DNA from: an uncultured Clostridia bacterium
GTDB lineage: Bacteria; Bacillota; Clostridia; Christensenellales; Borkfalkiaceae
Length of the DNA stretch: 64,000 nt
Assembly (NCBI GenBank): GCA_944367045.1
Contig: CALVWI010000008.1
Span: forward strand, 21,482 to 85,481
Direction: 5' to 3'
Shown here in pieces: positions 1-9,752 of the stretch; position 1 is the first letter of the stretch; every line of letters begins with the position of its first letter. The notes under the pieces were generated by a model. That model saw only the letters and a program-made list of their open reading frames with translations, was not told the origin of the DNA and ran no database searches. The position numbers and the translations under genes are program-made.

Positions 1-1083
1 AAGAACAACGGCGTTCTGCCCTTAAAGGCGGGAAGCAAGCTCTCGATGTGCGGGTGGTATGCCCGTCCGTGCGGCTTTGAGTGGAGCAAAAATCCCGAAC
101 TTGTCGTCGGCGGCGGTTCGGGACGCGTCATCCGCCTCACGCCCATGTTCGATATGAAGGAGCTTCTCGAAGAGAAATTCGGGGAGATCGCCTATGAGTA
201 CGCGTTTTCGGATACCGGCGTTGTCGACGGCTTCATGGATCAGGCGGCGGCCGTCAGCAATGCGGGGGAGAGCGATATCAACCTCGTCTTTGCGGGAACG
301 GGTTCGCGCGTCGAGTCCGAGGGCGGCGACCGCACTTCCATGCGCCTTTCGGCGGCACAGGAGCGCACCATTCTCGATACGGCAGAAGTCAATCCAAACA
401 CGGTCGTCGTCATCTTTGCAGGCGCACCCGTTGATATGAGTGCGTGGCTCGACAAGGTCGCGGCAGTCGTCTGGGCCGGTTTCCCCGGGGAGAGGGGTGG
501 CGAGGCGCTCGTCAACATTCTGACGGGAGCGGTCTGCCCGAGCGGCAAACTTTCCGAGACCTTTCCCAAGACATACGAAGATACCCCCGTCTGCCGCGAA
601 TACCGCGACAGTCAGGTCACTCGCTATAATGAGGGGCTTGACGTCGGCTACCGATGGTATGACCGTCACCCCGCGGGCGTGCAGTTCCCGTTCGGCTTCG
701 GCCTGAGCTACACGACGTTCGTCTATGACGGGCTGTGCCTCGAGGCGGACGGTGAGCGCGTAAAAGTGCGCTACGATCTCAAAAACGTAGGAAAATACGA
801 CGCAAAGGAAGTCTCCGAAGTGTATGTGCGGCCCATCTCGCCGATGGTCTACCGCCCGCTCAAGGAGCTCAAAGGTTTTGAAAAGACATTCGTGAAGGCG
901 GGCTCGTCGGAGACCGTGGAAGTCGTCCTCGAGAGAAGCGCATTCGCCTATTGGTCGACGGCGAAGGACTGTTGGACGGTGGACGACGGCGTGTATGAGA
1001 TCGATGTCGGCGCCTCCGCGCAGGATATCCGCCTTGTCGGCAAAGTAAAAGTGAAAAACGGCAAGCTCTCCGTTCTCGGGTGA
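1..1083 (+). CDS. Glycoside hydrolase family 3 beta-glycosidase, C-terminal part (5' cut by window)
   Basis: The open frame enters from before base 1 and gives 360 residues, so the N-terminal TIM-barrel with the nucleophile Asp is missing. What remains is the GH3 C-terminal alpha/beta sandwich, seen in the glycine-rich stretch GFPGERGGEALVNILTG followed by PSGKLSETFPKTYEDTP and the FPFGFGLSYTTF signature, then a fibronectin-III-like domain from about residue 250 (LKNVGKYDAKEVSEVYV). GH3 enzymes release terminal beta-linked glucose, xylose or related sugars. It is the first visible gene of a co-directional glycosidase run; the next gene begins 17 bases after its stop. Family is clear, substrate is not. 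Confidence 0.9.
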   Translation, partial: KNNGVLPLKAGSKLSMCGWYARPCGFEWSKNPELVVGGGSGRVIRLTPMFDMKELLEEKFGEIAYEYAFSDTGVVDGFMDQAAAVSNAGESDINLVFAGTGSRVESEGGDRTSMRLSAAQERTILDTAEVNPNTVVVIFAGAPVDMSAWLDKVAAVVWAGFPGERGGEALVNILTGAVCPSGKLSETFPKTYEDTPVCREYRDSQVTRYNEGLDVGYRWYDRHPAGVQFPFGFGLSYTTFVYDGLCLEADGERVKVRYDLKNVGKYDAKEVSEVYVRPISPMVYRPLKELKGFEKTFVKAGSSETVEVVLERSAFAYWSTAKDCWTVDDGVYEIDVGASAQDIRLVGKVKVKNGKLSVLG

Positions 1084-1100
1084 AACGGCAGGAGGAAAAC

Positions 1101-3239
1101 ATGGCTTACTGCACAAAAGTTTTCGTCACGGAGAACATTCGCCTCGATCTCTTTACCGATACCGCCTTCCGCGTCCGCATTTCGTCGCTCGAGGGGGAGG
1201 CGTTCCCGCCGCAGTACGATATCCCGTTTGCTGTCGGCAAGACGACTCCCTGGAATCCCGTCGCCTATACGACGGACACGAAGGACAGCTCGATGCTTAC
1301 GGTGCTCACCAAGTCGCTCCGCATCTATGTCCGCAAGGAAAATGGCACCTTTCTGGTGGAACGTGCGGATGCGAAGCGCCTCTATCCCGAGGCGGCACCC
1401 AAGTACGGGATGTTCCTCAACCACTGCATCGTGTTCGACAGCGCAAGTTTCCACGGGGAGCCTTCGCTCTGTTCGCGGTTTTCGCATTGGTTCTATTCGG
1501 AGGAAAGCGGCCTTTACGACGTGCATCTCGCCGAGGACGCCCTCTTTGATACTTACTTCATCTACGGGGAGAGCTACCGTTCGGGCTATGCGCAGTTCAA
1601 CGAACTCGTGGGTGCGGAACCGCTGCTCGCCCGCAAGGGGTACGGCTATTATCAGACCCAGCATCTCGCATCGGAGGGCACGCAGGCACGGCTTATGCGC
1701 GTTGCAGAGCTCCTTCGCGAACACGATATTCCCTGCGATACGCTCATTCTCGATTTCGAGTGGGGCGACGGCGGCAGTGACGACGTTCCGTGGGGCTCGC
1801 GGCTGGAGTGGCGGGAGAGCTATCGTTCGCCTCTTTCCCCCAAAGAGATGATCGCAAAGCTCAAAGAGATGCACTACGACGTGATGGTCATCCACCACAA
1901 CGTTCCCGCCTATGAGGGGCGGAGCGACGAGGGTTGGGTGTGCTATGAATATCCCGAGGACGTCTGGTGGGAGAAGATGCAGTCTCTCCTTGCAGACGGC
2001 GTTGCGGGAACGTGGCAGGACACGCGGCAGACGGATGTCTCCAATGCCCGCATCTATCGTGGGCTGGAAGAGAGGACGGGCCGCCGCGTTCGGATGCTCT
2101 GCAACTACGACGTCTACCGCGACTCGAGCTGGACCAAGGAGTGCGTGATGATCCCCTTCAAACAGCGCATCGGCGGAAGGCGGACACCTTTCTCGTGGAC
2201 GGGCGATATGTCGCTCGAAAAGTGGAGTGAACTTGCCTTCCAGGTGCAGGCGATCGTCGGGGAGCAAGGGGCGCTCAAGGGCATTTCCTACCTCACGAAC
2301 GATGCCTCGCGGTTGGGCGAACGGGCGCTTGCGATGCGGGGCGATCAGTTCCTTGCGTTCAATTCGGTCGCGCGCTCACACAACCATAAGCCGTGGCAGC
2401 GGTCGGAGTCCCCGGAAGAATTTGCCGAGCGCATTGCCATCAATAAGGAGAAGGGGGAGACGCGCCGTCAGACGGAAGAGGAGCTCTTGGGACTTGCCCA
2501 TCCCGATCCCGTGCGGGAGGAAAATGCCCGCCGTTACTTAAAGCTCCGCTATCGCCTGTTTCCGTACCTGTATTCAGAGGCGCGGGAAACGTACGATACG
2601 GGCCTACCCGTGACGCGCCCTCTGATGGTGGCGTTCGAAGAGGACGAGAACTGTAACGCGGGGCAGTATCCGAAGGAATACATGTTCGGTGACAGCCTGC
2701 TCGTCTGCCCCGTGTTGAGTCCCGAACCCAAAATGAAGGCGTACTTCCCCAAGGGGGAGTGGATCGGATTCTTCGACGGGAAGCGCTTCTTGGGCGGGTG
2801 CGAGCGGGAGCTCGACGTGAGCGATGCCTCCGTCCTTCCGCTCTTTGTGAAAAGCGGCTCGGTTCTTCCCATGCGAACGCCCTGCAGCTACCTCGATGAA
2901 GCGGACGAAGTCCTCGAACTTCACATCTTCGGCGAGGGAGAGAGTACGTTCAACCTCTATGAGGACGACGGCGACTCGCTCGGCTATCGCAGCGGAGAGT
3001 ATGCCTTCACGCGCATCCGCTCTTCCGTAAAGGAAAACGAGGTTTGCCTCACGATCGGCGCCGCGGAGGGCGACTACCGCGGAAAACTTGCAGAACGGAA
3101 AATCAAGTCCGTGTGGCACGGGAGAGAGACAATGCCCAAAGCCGCACCTTCCGACGTGACCCTTCGCATGGAGGATTGTCTCGTCGCAGAATTTACCATG
3201 AATACAGAGAAAGAAAGGGAGATCCTTCTTTCCTTTTGA
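1101..3239 (+). CDS. Glycoside hydrolase family 31 (alpha-glucosidase/alpha-xylosidase type)
   Basis: A 712-residue GH31 enzyme. The start is the ATG at 1101, placed 5 bases after GGAGGA; an upstream in-frame GTG at 1080 has no such site. The nucleophile is probably Asp307 in GTWQDTRQTD and the acid/base Asp369 in SWTGDMS, both matching the two GH31 catalytic motifs. A C-terminal beta-sandwich with the LYEDDGDS motif (DUF5110-like) closes the protein. No signal peptide is visible, so it should act in the cytoplasm on imported alpha-linked oligosaccharides. It sits between a GH3 and a second GH31 gene with a 13-base gap, as in one operon. The exact linkage it cleaves cannot be read from sequence. 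Confidence 0.9.
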   Translation: MAYCTKVFVTENIRLDLFTDTAFRVRISSLEGEAFPPQYDIPFAVGKTTPWNPVAYTTDTKDSSMLTVLTKSLRIYVRKENGTFLVERADAKRLYPEAAPKYGMFLNHCIVFDSASFHGEPSLCSRFSHWFYSEESGLYDVHLAEDALFDTYFIYGESYRSGYAQFNELVGAEPLLARKGYGYYQTQHLASEGTQARLMRVAELLREHDIPCDTLILDFEWGDGGSDDVPWGSRLEWRESYRSPLSPKEMIAKLKEMHYDVMVIHHNVPAYEGRSDEGWVCYEYPEDVWWEKMQSLLADGVAGTWQDTRQTDVSNARIYRGLEERTGRRVRMLCNYDVYRDSSWTKECVMIPFKQRIGGRRTPFSWTGDMSLEKWSELAFQVQAIVGEQGALKGISYLTNDASRLGERALAMRGDQFLAFNSVARSHNHKPWQRSESPEEFAERIAINKEKGETRRQTEEELLGLAHPDPVREENARRYLKLRYRLFPYLYSEARETYDTGLPVTRPLMVAFEEDENCNAGQYPKEYMFGDSLLVCPVLSPEPKMKAYFPKGEWIGFFDGKRFLGGCERELDVSDASVLPLFVKSGSVLPMRTPCSYLDEADEVLELHIFGEGESTFNLYEDDGDSLGYRSGEYAFTRIRSSVKENEVCLTIGAAEGDYRGKLAERKIKSVWHGRETMPKAAPSDVTLRMEDCLVAEFTMNTEKEREILLSF

Positions 3240-3252
3240 AAGGAGTAATGAA

Positions 3253-5763
3253 ATGGAACAGATCATTTATGGCGGCATCCGCGTACAGATCTTGAGCGAA
3301 GATGTCGTCCGCATCGAGGCTGCCCGCAAGGGAACATTCTGCGATGAAAACACCTTCTTTATCCCCGATCGCAGTCAATACGCGGGGACAAAGACCGCCT
3401 ATACCGTCGAAGGGAACGTCATTTGCTTCGGGGAGTACGAACTCTATCTTCCCGAGGACGGCAAGTCGCTCAAGGGCGTGCACCTCGAGAAGAACGGCAG
3501 GCGCGTCTACACCTACCGCAAGAAGGAGCTCAGCGGGGAACTTCCGCCCGTCTGCAATACCCCCGAAGTGTTCCCCGTCTTTGACTGCCCGCGCGTCCTT
3601 TTGCCCGAGGGCGGCTATTCCGCCCATCGCAAGGGGGAATACGTCGTGGAGGAAGGCGTTCAGGACGTCTATCTCATCCTGTGCGGAAAGGACTATAAGA
3701 AGCTGCGCCGCCTGTATGTGGAGCTGACTGGAAGAAGCGAGCTGGTGCGCCTTTCGACGCTCGGCGGCTGGGAGAGCAAGTACTATCCCTATACCCAAGA
3801 GGAAGCGAAGGAGCTCATCCTCACTTACGATAAGTACGGCATTCCGCTCGACAATATGGTCATCGACACCGACTGGCGGGACTGCGCCGACGGGTGGGGA
3901 TACGACATCAACACCAAACTCTTCCCCGATATGAAGGGCTTCTTTGACTTCGCGCACGAGCACGGCGTCGAGATCATGTTCAACGATCACCCCGAGCCCG
4001 TCGCGGGCACGAAGAGCGTGTTCGATCCCGCCGAGATCGCCTACCGCGAGGAAAAACTGCAGGGCCTTCTTTCCCTCGGCCTCGATACCTGGTGGTACGA
4101 CCGCAACTGGGGCACCCATCTTTTCTCGCCCACCGAAAAGGTGTATTGGGAGACCTTCGGACTCTACCTCTTCACGGACATCACGCGGCACTTCTATGAA
4201 AGGAAGGCCGAGGGGAAGCCCTATCGCCGTCCCGTCATCATGGGCAATGTCGTCAACATCGCCAACGGCGGCTATCAGGGCATCAAGGACACGGCGAGCC
4301 ACCGTTACTCCATTCAATGGACGGGCGACATCTTCTGCGACGGCAACTCGCTCGCCCGCGAAGTCGCCTCGCTCGTCAGGGCTTCCTTAAACTGCATTCC
4401 CTACATCAATTCCGACTGTGGCGGGCATCTGGGTAATCCCGATAAGGAGCAGTTCATTCGCTGGATGCAGTTCGGCACGCTCTCGCCCGTGTTCCGCCCG
4501 CACTGCACGAACGTCGTCAAGCGCACGCGCGACCCGTGGGCGTACGACGAGGAGACGCTTTCGATCGTGCGGGAGTATAACCTTCTCAGATATCGCCTTT
4601 TGCCCGTGCTCTACCGCGCGGCACATGAGAGCTATCAAGAGGGCGCGCCGCTCTGCCGTCCTCTCTCGTGGAACTATCCCGACGACCGCCGCGCGAGGAC
4701 GCAGCGGAGCTATATGCTCGGCGAAAATATCCTCGTGCAGCCCGTGGCGGGCATTCCTCCTTCAGACAGCGTCTCGAAGAAGAACTTTGTCGGCCCCGTC
4801 AAGGCGACGTACTTTGCGGGCAGAAAGTTGGAGGGAGAACCTATCGCGAAGAGGGAGTACCGCACGCTGAATATGGTTTTGGAGCGCACTTCGCCCGAAA
4901 AGGGGGTGCCTATCAACGATTTCTCGGCGCGCTTCGAGGCGACGGTGCAGTTCAATCAGGATACGCCGCTCTTCTTGTGCGTCGACGACGGCGCGACCGT
5001 CTGGGTCGACGGAGAAAAGGTGCTCGAGGATGACACGCTCCACTCCGCCATGACCTTCGCCTTAAAGACCGTCGAGGGCGGGAAACCTCACGATGTGCGC
5101 GTCGACTACTTCCAGGCGAACGGCGAGGCATGCTGCAAGCTGCAGTGCGGTGCCTTCAATGAGGGCGATAACGACGCCATCTATCTTCCTGCAGGAAGAT
5201 GGCTGGATGCGTTCGACGGCAAGATCTACACGGGCCGCAGGAAGATCGAAAAAAAGTACGGCCTTAAGGAGATGCCGCTCTTCGTGCGTCTCGGCGCCGT
5301 CATTCCGCTCGCGTACGAGGCGCAAAACACCAAACAGCAGAAGTGGGATAAGCTCGTGTTCGACTGCTATCCCGATCGGGAGAGCTTGGACCGCGGCTAT
5401 CTCTACGAGGATGACGGCGAGACGGTCGCCTATCAGAAGGGCGCCTTCCGCACGAGCGAATACGAAGGGCACTTCGACGAACGGGAGAACGCCTATATCC
5501 TGACGCTTTTCCCCGCAGAGGGCACGTTTGAGGGCGAGCGCGCCGTTTCGGAGCGCGACATCAAGGTGAAACTGCACGCCCTTCCCAAATTCGGGAACGT
5601 GAAAAAGGTCACCGTCAACGGCGAGGAAATTGCCTTCCGGAAGGCAAATCGCGACGGCTCATTCCCGCTGAACACGGGGGACGGCGCACCCGATCATGAT
5701 GTCGTTTCCGCTGTATTCCGTGCGGACGTTCAGCAGCAGACCACGATAAAATTTTATTTGTGA
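3253..5763 (+). CDS. Glycoside hydrolase family 31 with inserted PA14-like domain
   Basis: An 836-residue GH31 enzyme starting at an ATG 7 bases after AAGGAG. Asp283 in WWYDRNWG is the expected nucleophile and Asp359 in QWTGDIF the acid/base. Between the barrel and the C-terminal sandwich, about residues 550-635, lies a segment (LCVDDGATVWVDGEKVLEDD, later VRVDYFQANGEACCKLQ) that looks like a PA14 carbohydrate-binding domain. The LYEDDGETVAY motif marks the distal sandwich. It has only modest similarity to the GH31 just upstream, so the two probably act on different substrates. No signal peptide is visible. It is 13 bases from its upstream and 7 bases from its downstream neighbour. Confidence 0.92.
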   Translation: MEQIIYGGIRVQILSEDVVRIEAARKGTFCDENTFFIPDRSQYAGTKTAYTVEGNVICFGEYELYLPEDGKSLKGVHLEKNGRRVYTYRKKELSGELPPVCNTPEVFPVFDCPRVLLPEGGYSAHRKGEYVVEEGVQDVYLILCGKDYKKLRRLYVELTGRSELVRLSTLGGWESKYYPYTQEEAKELILTYDKYGIPLDNMVIDTDWRDCADGWGYDINTKLFPDMKGFFDFAHEHGVEIMFNDHPEPVAGTKSVFDPAEIAYREEKLQGLLSLGLDTWWYDRNWGTHLFSPTEKVYWETFGLYLFTDITRHFYERKAEGKPYRRPVIMGNVVNIANGGYQGIKDTASHRYSIQWTGDIFCDGNSLAREVASLVRASLNCIPYINSDCGGHLGNPDKEQFIRWMQFGTLSPVFRPHCTNVVKRTRDPWAYDEETLSIVREYNLLRYRLLPVLYRAAHESYQEGAPLCRPLSWNYPDDRRARTQRSYMLGENILVQPVAGIPPSDSVSKKNFVGPVKATYFAGRKLEGEPIAKREYRTLNMVLERTSPEKGVPINDFSARFEATVQFNQDTPLFLCVDDGATVWVDGEKVLEDDTLHSAMTFALKTVEGGKPHDVRVDYFQANGEACCKLQCGAFNEGDNDAIYLPAGRWLDAFDGKIYTGRRKIEKKYGLKEMPLFVRLGAVIPLAYEAQNTKQQKWDKLVFDCYPDRESLDRGYLYEDDGETVAYQKGAFRTSEYEGHFDERENAYILTLFPAEGTFEGERAVSERDIKVKLHALPKFGNVKKVTVNGEEIAFRKANRDGSFPLNTGDGAPDHDVVSAVFRADVQQQTTIKFYL

Positions 5764-5770
5764 GGAAAGT

Positions 5771-7954
5771 ATGATCATCTTTTCAGAGCACCAAAACTCT
5801 TTTCTGCTCTCGGGCAAACATTTCTCTTATGCGATGTATGTGAACGGGGCGGGCTTTTTGCAGCACCTCTACTACGGGAAGAAACTTGCTCCCGAAGATA
5901 TTCCCGTTCTCATCGCCTCCCACGGCAAGGCGTCGGAGCCCAACCTCAACGATCGGGACATGGACATGTACACGAGCGACATGCCCTCGGAGTGCGGCAG
6001 CTTCGGAAGGGGAGATTTTCGCTCGGCAACCGTCATCGTAGGGCGGGAAGACGGCGCGGCGATGAGCAGCTTCCGATATGTTTCGCATCAAATCGTAAAG
6101 GGGGCGCTCGCCCTGCCCGGCATGCCCTGTGCGAGAAGGGCGGACGAATCGCTCATCATTACCCTTAAGGACAGCTGTTCGGATACCCAAGTCGACCTCA
6201 ATTATTCGGTGTCGGAGGACTCGGATATCCTCGTTCGCAGTCTCACCGTGCGAAACGTCGGAAAGGAGAAGTATGCGATCAAAAAGGCATTCTCCTTCTG
6301 TACCGATTTTCCGGATACCTGCGGGACGTATTCCGCGATGCGCCTTTCGGGAGCGTGGGCAAGGGAGCGCGCCCCCGTCACCACGCCGCTTGCGGAGGGC
6401 ACCCTTCGCATCGAATCGATACGCGGATATTCCTCCCATCAGATGAACCCGTTCCTGGCGCTTCTTTCGGAGGGGTGCGGCGAAGAGAGCGGGGAGTGTT
6501 ACGGCTTTGCGCTCCTCTACAGCGGCTCGTTCGCCATCACGGCGGAAGTGACGCACAACCGCTATATACGCGTTCAGGGCGGCATCAACGACTACCTTTT
6601 CGGCTGGCAGCTGAAGGGGGGAGAGAGCTTTTCCACTCCGCAGGCAGCGCTGTGCTACTCCGAAAGCGGGATCGGCGGCATGTCGCGGGCGTATCACGAT
6701 TTCTTCCGCGACTACATCATCGACCCGAAGCGCGCGCATGAACGCCGTCCCGTCGTCATTAACAACTGGGAAGCGACGTACTTTGATTTCGACAACGAAA
6801 AGCTCTTTGCCATCATCGACGAGGCGGCAAAGCTCGGCATCGACACCTTCGTCTTGGACGACGGCTGGTTCGGCAAGCGGGTGAACGATACCGCGGGGCT
6901 CGGTGATTGGTATGTCAACGAGAGCAAGCTCAAAGGCGGCTTAAAGGCTGTCATCGGCCGCTGCAAGGAGAGAGGGCTGAAATTCGGCCTTTGGTTTGAG
7001 CCGGAGATGGTGAACGAGGACAGCGACCTCTTCCGCGCGCATCCCGATTGGGCGATCGCAAAGGCAGGCATTTCGCCCTGCCGCAGCCGCAGTCAGCTCG
7101 TGCTCGATTTCACGCGGAAGGAAGTCGTCGACTATATCTTTGAAGCGGTGAGCAAAGTGCTTCGCGAGAACGACATCTCCTATGTCAAGTGGGATAAGAA
7201 CAGGGATATCACGGAGAACTTCTCCGCAAGCCTTCCTCCGGACCGGCAGGGTGAGTTCCTGCACCGCTATACCTTGGGATTCTACGACCTTGCAGACCGG
7301 CTCACCAAGGCCTTCCCCGATGTCCTCTTTGAGGACTGCGCGGGCGGAGGCGGACGGTTTGACGGCGGGGCGCTCTACTATTTCCCGCAGATCTGGACGA
7401 GCGACGATACGGACGGACTCGAGCGCACGAAGATCCAGTGGGGCACCTCGATGTGCTACCCGCTCTCTTCCATGAGCTGCCATGTATCTGCCTGCCCCAA
7501 TCATCAGACGCATCGCACGACGCCCTTTGCAACGCGCGGGGCTGTGGCTTCGCTGGGTGCGACGGGGTATGAGCTCGACCTCACCAAGCTCTCCGACGAG
7601 GAGAAAGAGCAAGTCAAGGCGCAGATCAACAACTATAAGCGCATCGATGAACTTGTGTTAAAGGGCGACCTCTACAGGCTGAGCGATCCGTTCAAGAGCA
7701 ATTATTTCTGCGAAATGCTCATCTCCAAGGACAAAAAAAAGGCATATCTCGTCGGCGAGCGCTTCCGCGGCGATCCATGCGACCACGACAGGGTACTCAG
7801 GCTTCGCGGTCTTCAAGAGAATAAGCGGTACATGATCGAAGAACTTCACATCACGATGAGCGGTGCGGCGCTGATGAGCGCGGGCGTCTTGTATCCCCGC
7901 CTTGCCGACTGCGGCAGCTGGAGCTGGCATATCAGGGAGGAAGAGGATGCCTGA
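5771..7954 (+). CDS. Alpha-galactosidase, glycoside hydrolase family 36
   Basis: A 727-residue protein of normal GH36 length, starting 8 bases after the previous stop with GAGGAAAG upstream. The N-terminal third is the GH36 beta-supersandwich. The barrel carries the nucleophile motif VKWDKNRD (Asp475) and the acid/base motif WTSDDTDG (Asp545), with the family signature CAGGGGRFD between them. GH36 enzymes hydrolyse terminal alpha-galactosides such as raffinose, melibiose or galactomannan side chains. It is cytoplasmic by the absence of a signal peptide. Its last 8 bases overlap the following GH2 gene, so the two are very probably translated together. Confidence 0.94.
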   Translation: MIIFSEHQNSFLLSGKHFSYAMYVNGAGFLQHLYYGKKLAPEDIPVLIASHGKASEPNLNDRDMDMYTSDMPSECGSFGRGDFRSATVIVGREDGAAMSSFRYVSHQIVKGALALPGMPCARRADESLIITLKDSCSDTQVDLNYSVSEDSDILVRSLTVRNVGKEKYAIKKAFSFCTDFPDTCGTYSAMRLSGAWARERAPVTTPLAEGTLRIESIRGYSSHQMNPFLALLSEGCGEESGECYGFALLYSGSFAITAEVTHNRYIRVQGGINDYLFGWQLKGGESFSTPQAALCYSESGIGGMSRAYHDFFRDYIIDPKRAHERRPVVINNWEATYFDFDNEKLFAIIDEAAKLGIDTFVLDDGWFGKRVNDTAGLGDWYVNESKLKGGLKAVIGRCKERGLKFGLWFEPEMVNEDSDLFRAHPDWAIAKAGISPCRSRSQLVLDFTRKEVVDYIFEAVSKVLRENDISYVKWDKNRDITENFSASLPPDRQGEFLHRYTLGFYDLADRLTKAFPDVLFEDCAGGGGRFDGGALYYFPQIWTSDDTDGLERTKIQWGTSMCYPLSSMSCHVSACPNHQTHRTTPFATRGAVASLGATGYELDLTKLSDEEKEQVKAQINNYKRIDELVLKGDLYRLSDPFKSNYFCEMLISKDKKKAYLVGERFRGDPCDHDRVLRLRGLQENKRYMIEELHITMSGAALMSAGVLYPRLADCGSWSWHIREEEDA

Positions 7955-9656
7955 ACGCACCGAATATCCCCGCCCGCAGTTTCGGCGGGAGGCGTGGCAG
8001 CCTCTCAACGGGGATTGGGAGTTCGGCTTCGGCGAGCAGGATGAGCGCTCCCTCGTGCTGCCGCTCACCATTCGCGTGCCGTTTGCCTATGAGTACCCTG
8101 CGAGCGGCATCGGGAAGCCCTCCATGGAAGAGACGGTATGGTACCGCCGCACCTTCTCTGTTTCGGACGGGAACCGCCATATGCGCGCGCTTCTGTGCTT
8201 CAACGGCGTCGACTATGAGGCCGACGTTTGGCTCAACGGGCGGCACGTCATGTGTCATATCGGCGCCTATACGCCCTTCTCCGTCGACATTACCGAGTAT
8301 TTGAAGGACGGGGAGAACGAGCTCGTCGTGCGGGCGCGCGATCCCTTCAGGGACGATATCCCCCGCGGAAAGCAGAGCTGGACGGGCAAGCCGTTCGCAT
8401 GCTGGTACACGCCTTCGACGGGCATTTGGCAGAGCGTCTGGCTGGAATTTTTCGGCGAGGACTGTGTCAAGGAATACTCGCTCTTCCCCGACTTTGATCG
8501 CTCGGCCTTCTATGGGGAGGTCGCCTCCCTTCGCGAAAGAGCGGACAGGCTGGAGATTTCAGCCTCCTTCAAGGGAGAGGAAGTGGCACGGCAGAGCGTC
8601 GCTCTTCACGGCGGAAAAGCCGAATACTGCGTGTATCTTCCGCACGATTTCCGCTCCGACTACGCGTGGTCGCCCGAAAACCCGCAGCTCATCGATGTCG
8701 ATTTTGCTCTCTATTGCGGAGAGCAGCGCGTCGATCTCGCGCACACGCGGTTCGGGATGCGCAAGATTTCGGTGGACGAGTACGGCAGGGTGTGCCTCAA
8801 CGGCAGGCCGTACTTTGAGAGGCTGGTGCTCGATCAGGGGTATTGGAAGGAGAGCGGTCCCACGCCGCCCTCCGCCGAGGCGTTCAAACAGGATATCCTT
8901 CTTGCCAAAGAGATGGGCTTCAACGGCGCGAGAAAGCATCAGAAGCTCGAAGATCCCTACTATTACTACTACGCGGAGGAGCTGGGCTTCCTCACGTGGT
9001 GCGAGCTGCCGTCCGCCTACCGATTCTGTGCGGAGGAGACGGTGGCGCTCACGAGAGAGTGGCAGGAGATGGTGCGTATTGCGCGCAATCAGACGAGCAA
9101 CATCTGCTACGTTCCCCTCAACGAGAGCTGGGGCGTGAAGGAGATTTCCTCGGACGGACGTCAGCGCGCGTTTGCTCGCTCGCTCTATTATCTTACGAAG
9201 GCTCTCGATCCCACGCGGCTCGTCTCCACCAACGACGGGTTTGAAGTCGTCCAACCGACGGACATCGTCGGCGTGCACGACTACGACGCAGGAAAGGAAG
9301 AGGACTTTTCGAAATATGACGGCGACCGCTTCGACGGGCTGCATCCGCAGGGGTTTGCGCTGTTTGCTCCCGGGGAGATGTACGAGGGGCAGCCCGTTCT
9401 TTTGACGGAGTTCGGCGGCAGAGCGATCTTAAAGGATGCCACGGGCGACGCATGGGGATACAGCGGCGGCGCGGCCGATGAGGAACAGTTCCTAAATCAG
9501 CTCGCCTCCATCATGCGCGGCGTCCGTTCCTGCTCCTTTCAGGGGTTTTGCTATACGCAGCTCACCGATGTGCAGCAGGAGGTCAACGGCCTTCTCACGG
9601 AGGAGAGGACTCCAAAGGCTGATATGAAGCGTTTGAAAGATCTCTTCCAACTGTAA
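7947..9656 (+). CDS. Glycoside hydrolase family 2 (beta-galactosidase/glucuronidase type)
   Basis: A 569-residue GH2 protein. The ATG at 7947 follows GGGAGGAAGAGG and overlaps the GH36 stop; a longer reading from 7902 would run into that gene. The sugar-binding jelly-roll (WQPLNGDWEFGF, TVWYRRTF) comes first, then the immunoglobulin-like domain and the barrel. Glu393 in VPLNESWG is the acid/base and Glu488 in LLTEFGG the nucleophile. It is short compared with LacZ, lacking the extra C-terminal domains. It ends the glycosidase operon, followed by a strong hairpin. The substrate (galactoside, mannoside, glucuronide or arabinoside) cannot be settled from sequence. Confidence 0.9.
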   Translation: MPERTEYPRPQFRREAWQPLNGDWEFGFGEQDERSLVLPLTIRVPFAYEYPASGIGKPSMEETVWYRRTFSVSDGNRHMRALLCFNGVDYEADVWLNGRHVMCHIGAYTPFSVDITEYLKDGENELVVRARDPFRDDIPRGKQSWTGKPFACWYTPSTGIWQSVWLEFFGEDCVKEYSLFPDFDRSAFYGEVASLRERADRLEISASFKGEEVARQSVALHGGKAEYCVYLPHDFRSDYAWSPENPQLIDVDFALYCGEQRVDLAHTRFGMRKISVDEYGRVCLNGRPYFERLVLDQGYWKESGPTPPSAEAFKQDILLAKEMGFNGARKHQKLEDPYYYYYAEELGFLTWCELPSAYRFCAEETVALTREWQEMVRIARNQTSNICYVPLNESWGVKEISSDGRQRAFARSLYYLTKALDPTRLVSTNDGFEVVQPTDIVGVHDYDAGKEEDFSKYDGDRFDGLHPQGFALFAPGEMYEGQPVLLTEFGGRAILKDATGDAWGYSGGAADEEQFLNQLASIMRGVRSCSFQGFCYTQLTDVQQEVNGLLTEERTPKADMKRLKDLFQL

Positions 9657-9684
9657 AAAGATTTTTCCGAAAGACTCATGATAA

Positions 9685-9716
9685 AACTTCCCCGCGGCGA
9701 AAGCTGCGGGGAAGTT
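9685..9716 (+). terminator. Hairpin terminating the glycosidase operon
   Basis: A 14-base stem (one G-T pair) with a GAAA tetraloop lies 28 bases after the GH2 stop. The following tract is only moderately T-rich, so efficiency is uncertain. Confidence 0.65.
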
Positions 9717-9752
9717 GTCAAGTTTTGGCGAAAGAGGGCATACAATGATAGC

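Noticed and set aside
948-2267. Long minus-strand open frame (439 codons) over the GH3/GH31 junction
   Set aside because: It lies opposite clear GH3 and GH31 coding sequence, has no family signature and reads as the low-complexity Arg/His/Val-rich shadow expected in GC-rich DNA.
9715-9746. TTGTCA/TACAAT promoter for ylmC
   Set aside because: The spacer is 20 bases, longer than works well; TACAAT is kept only as a possible -10 in the ylmC note.
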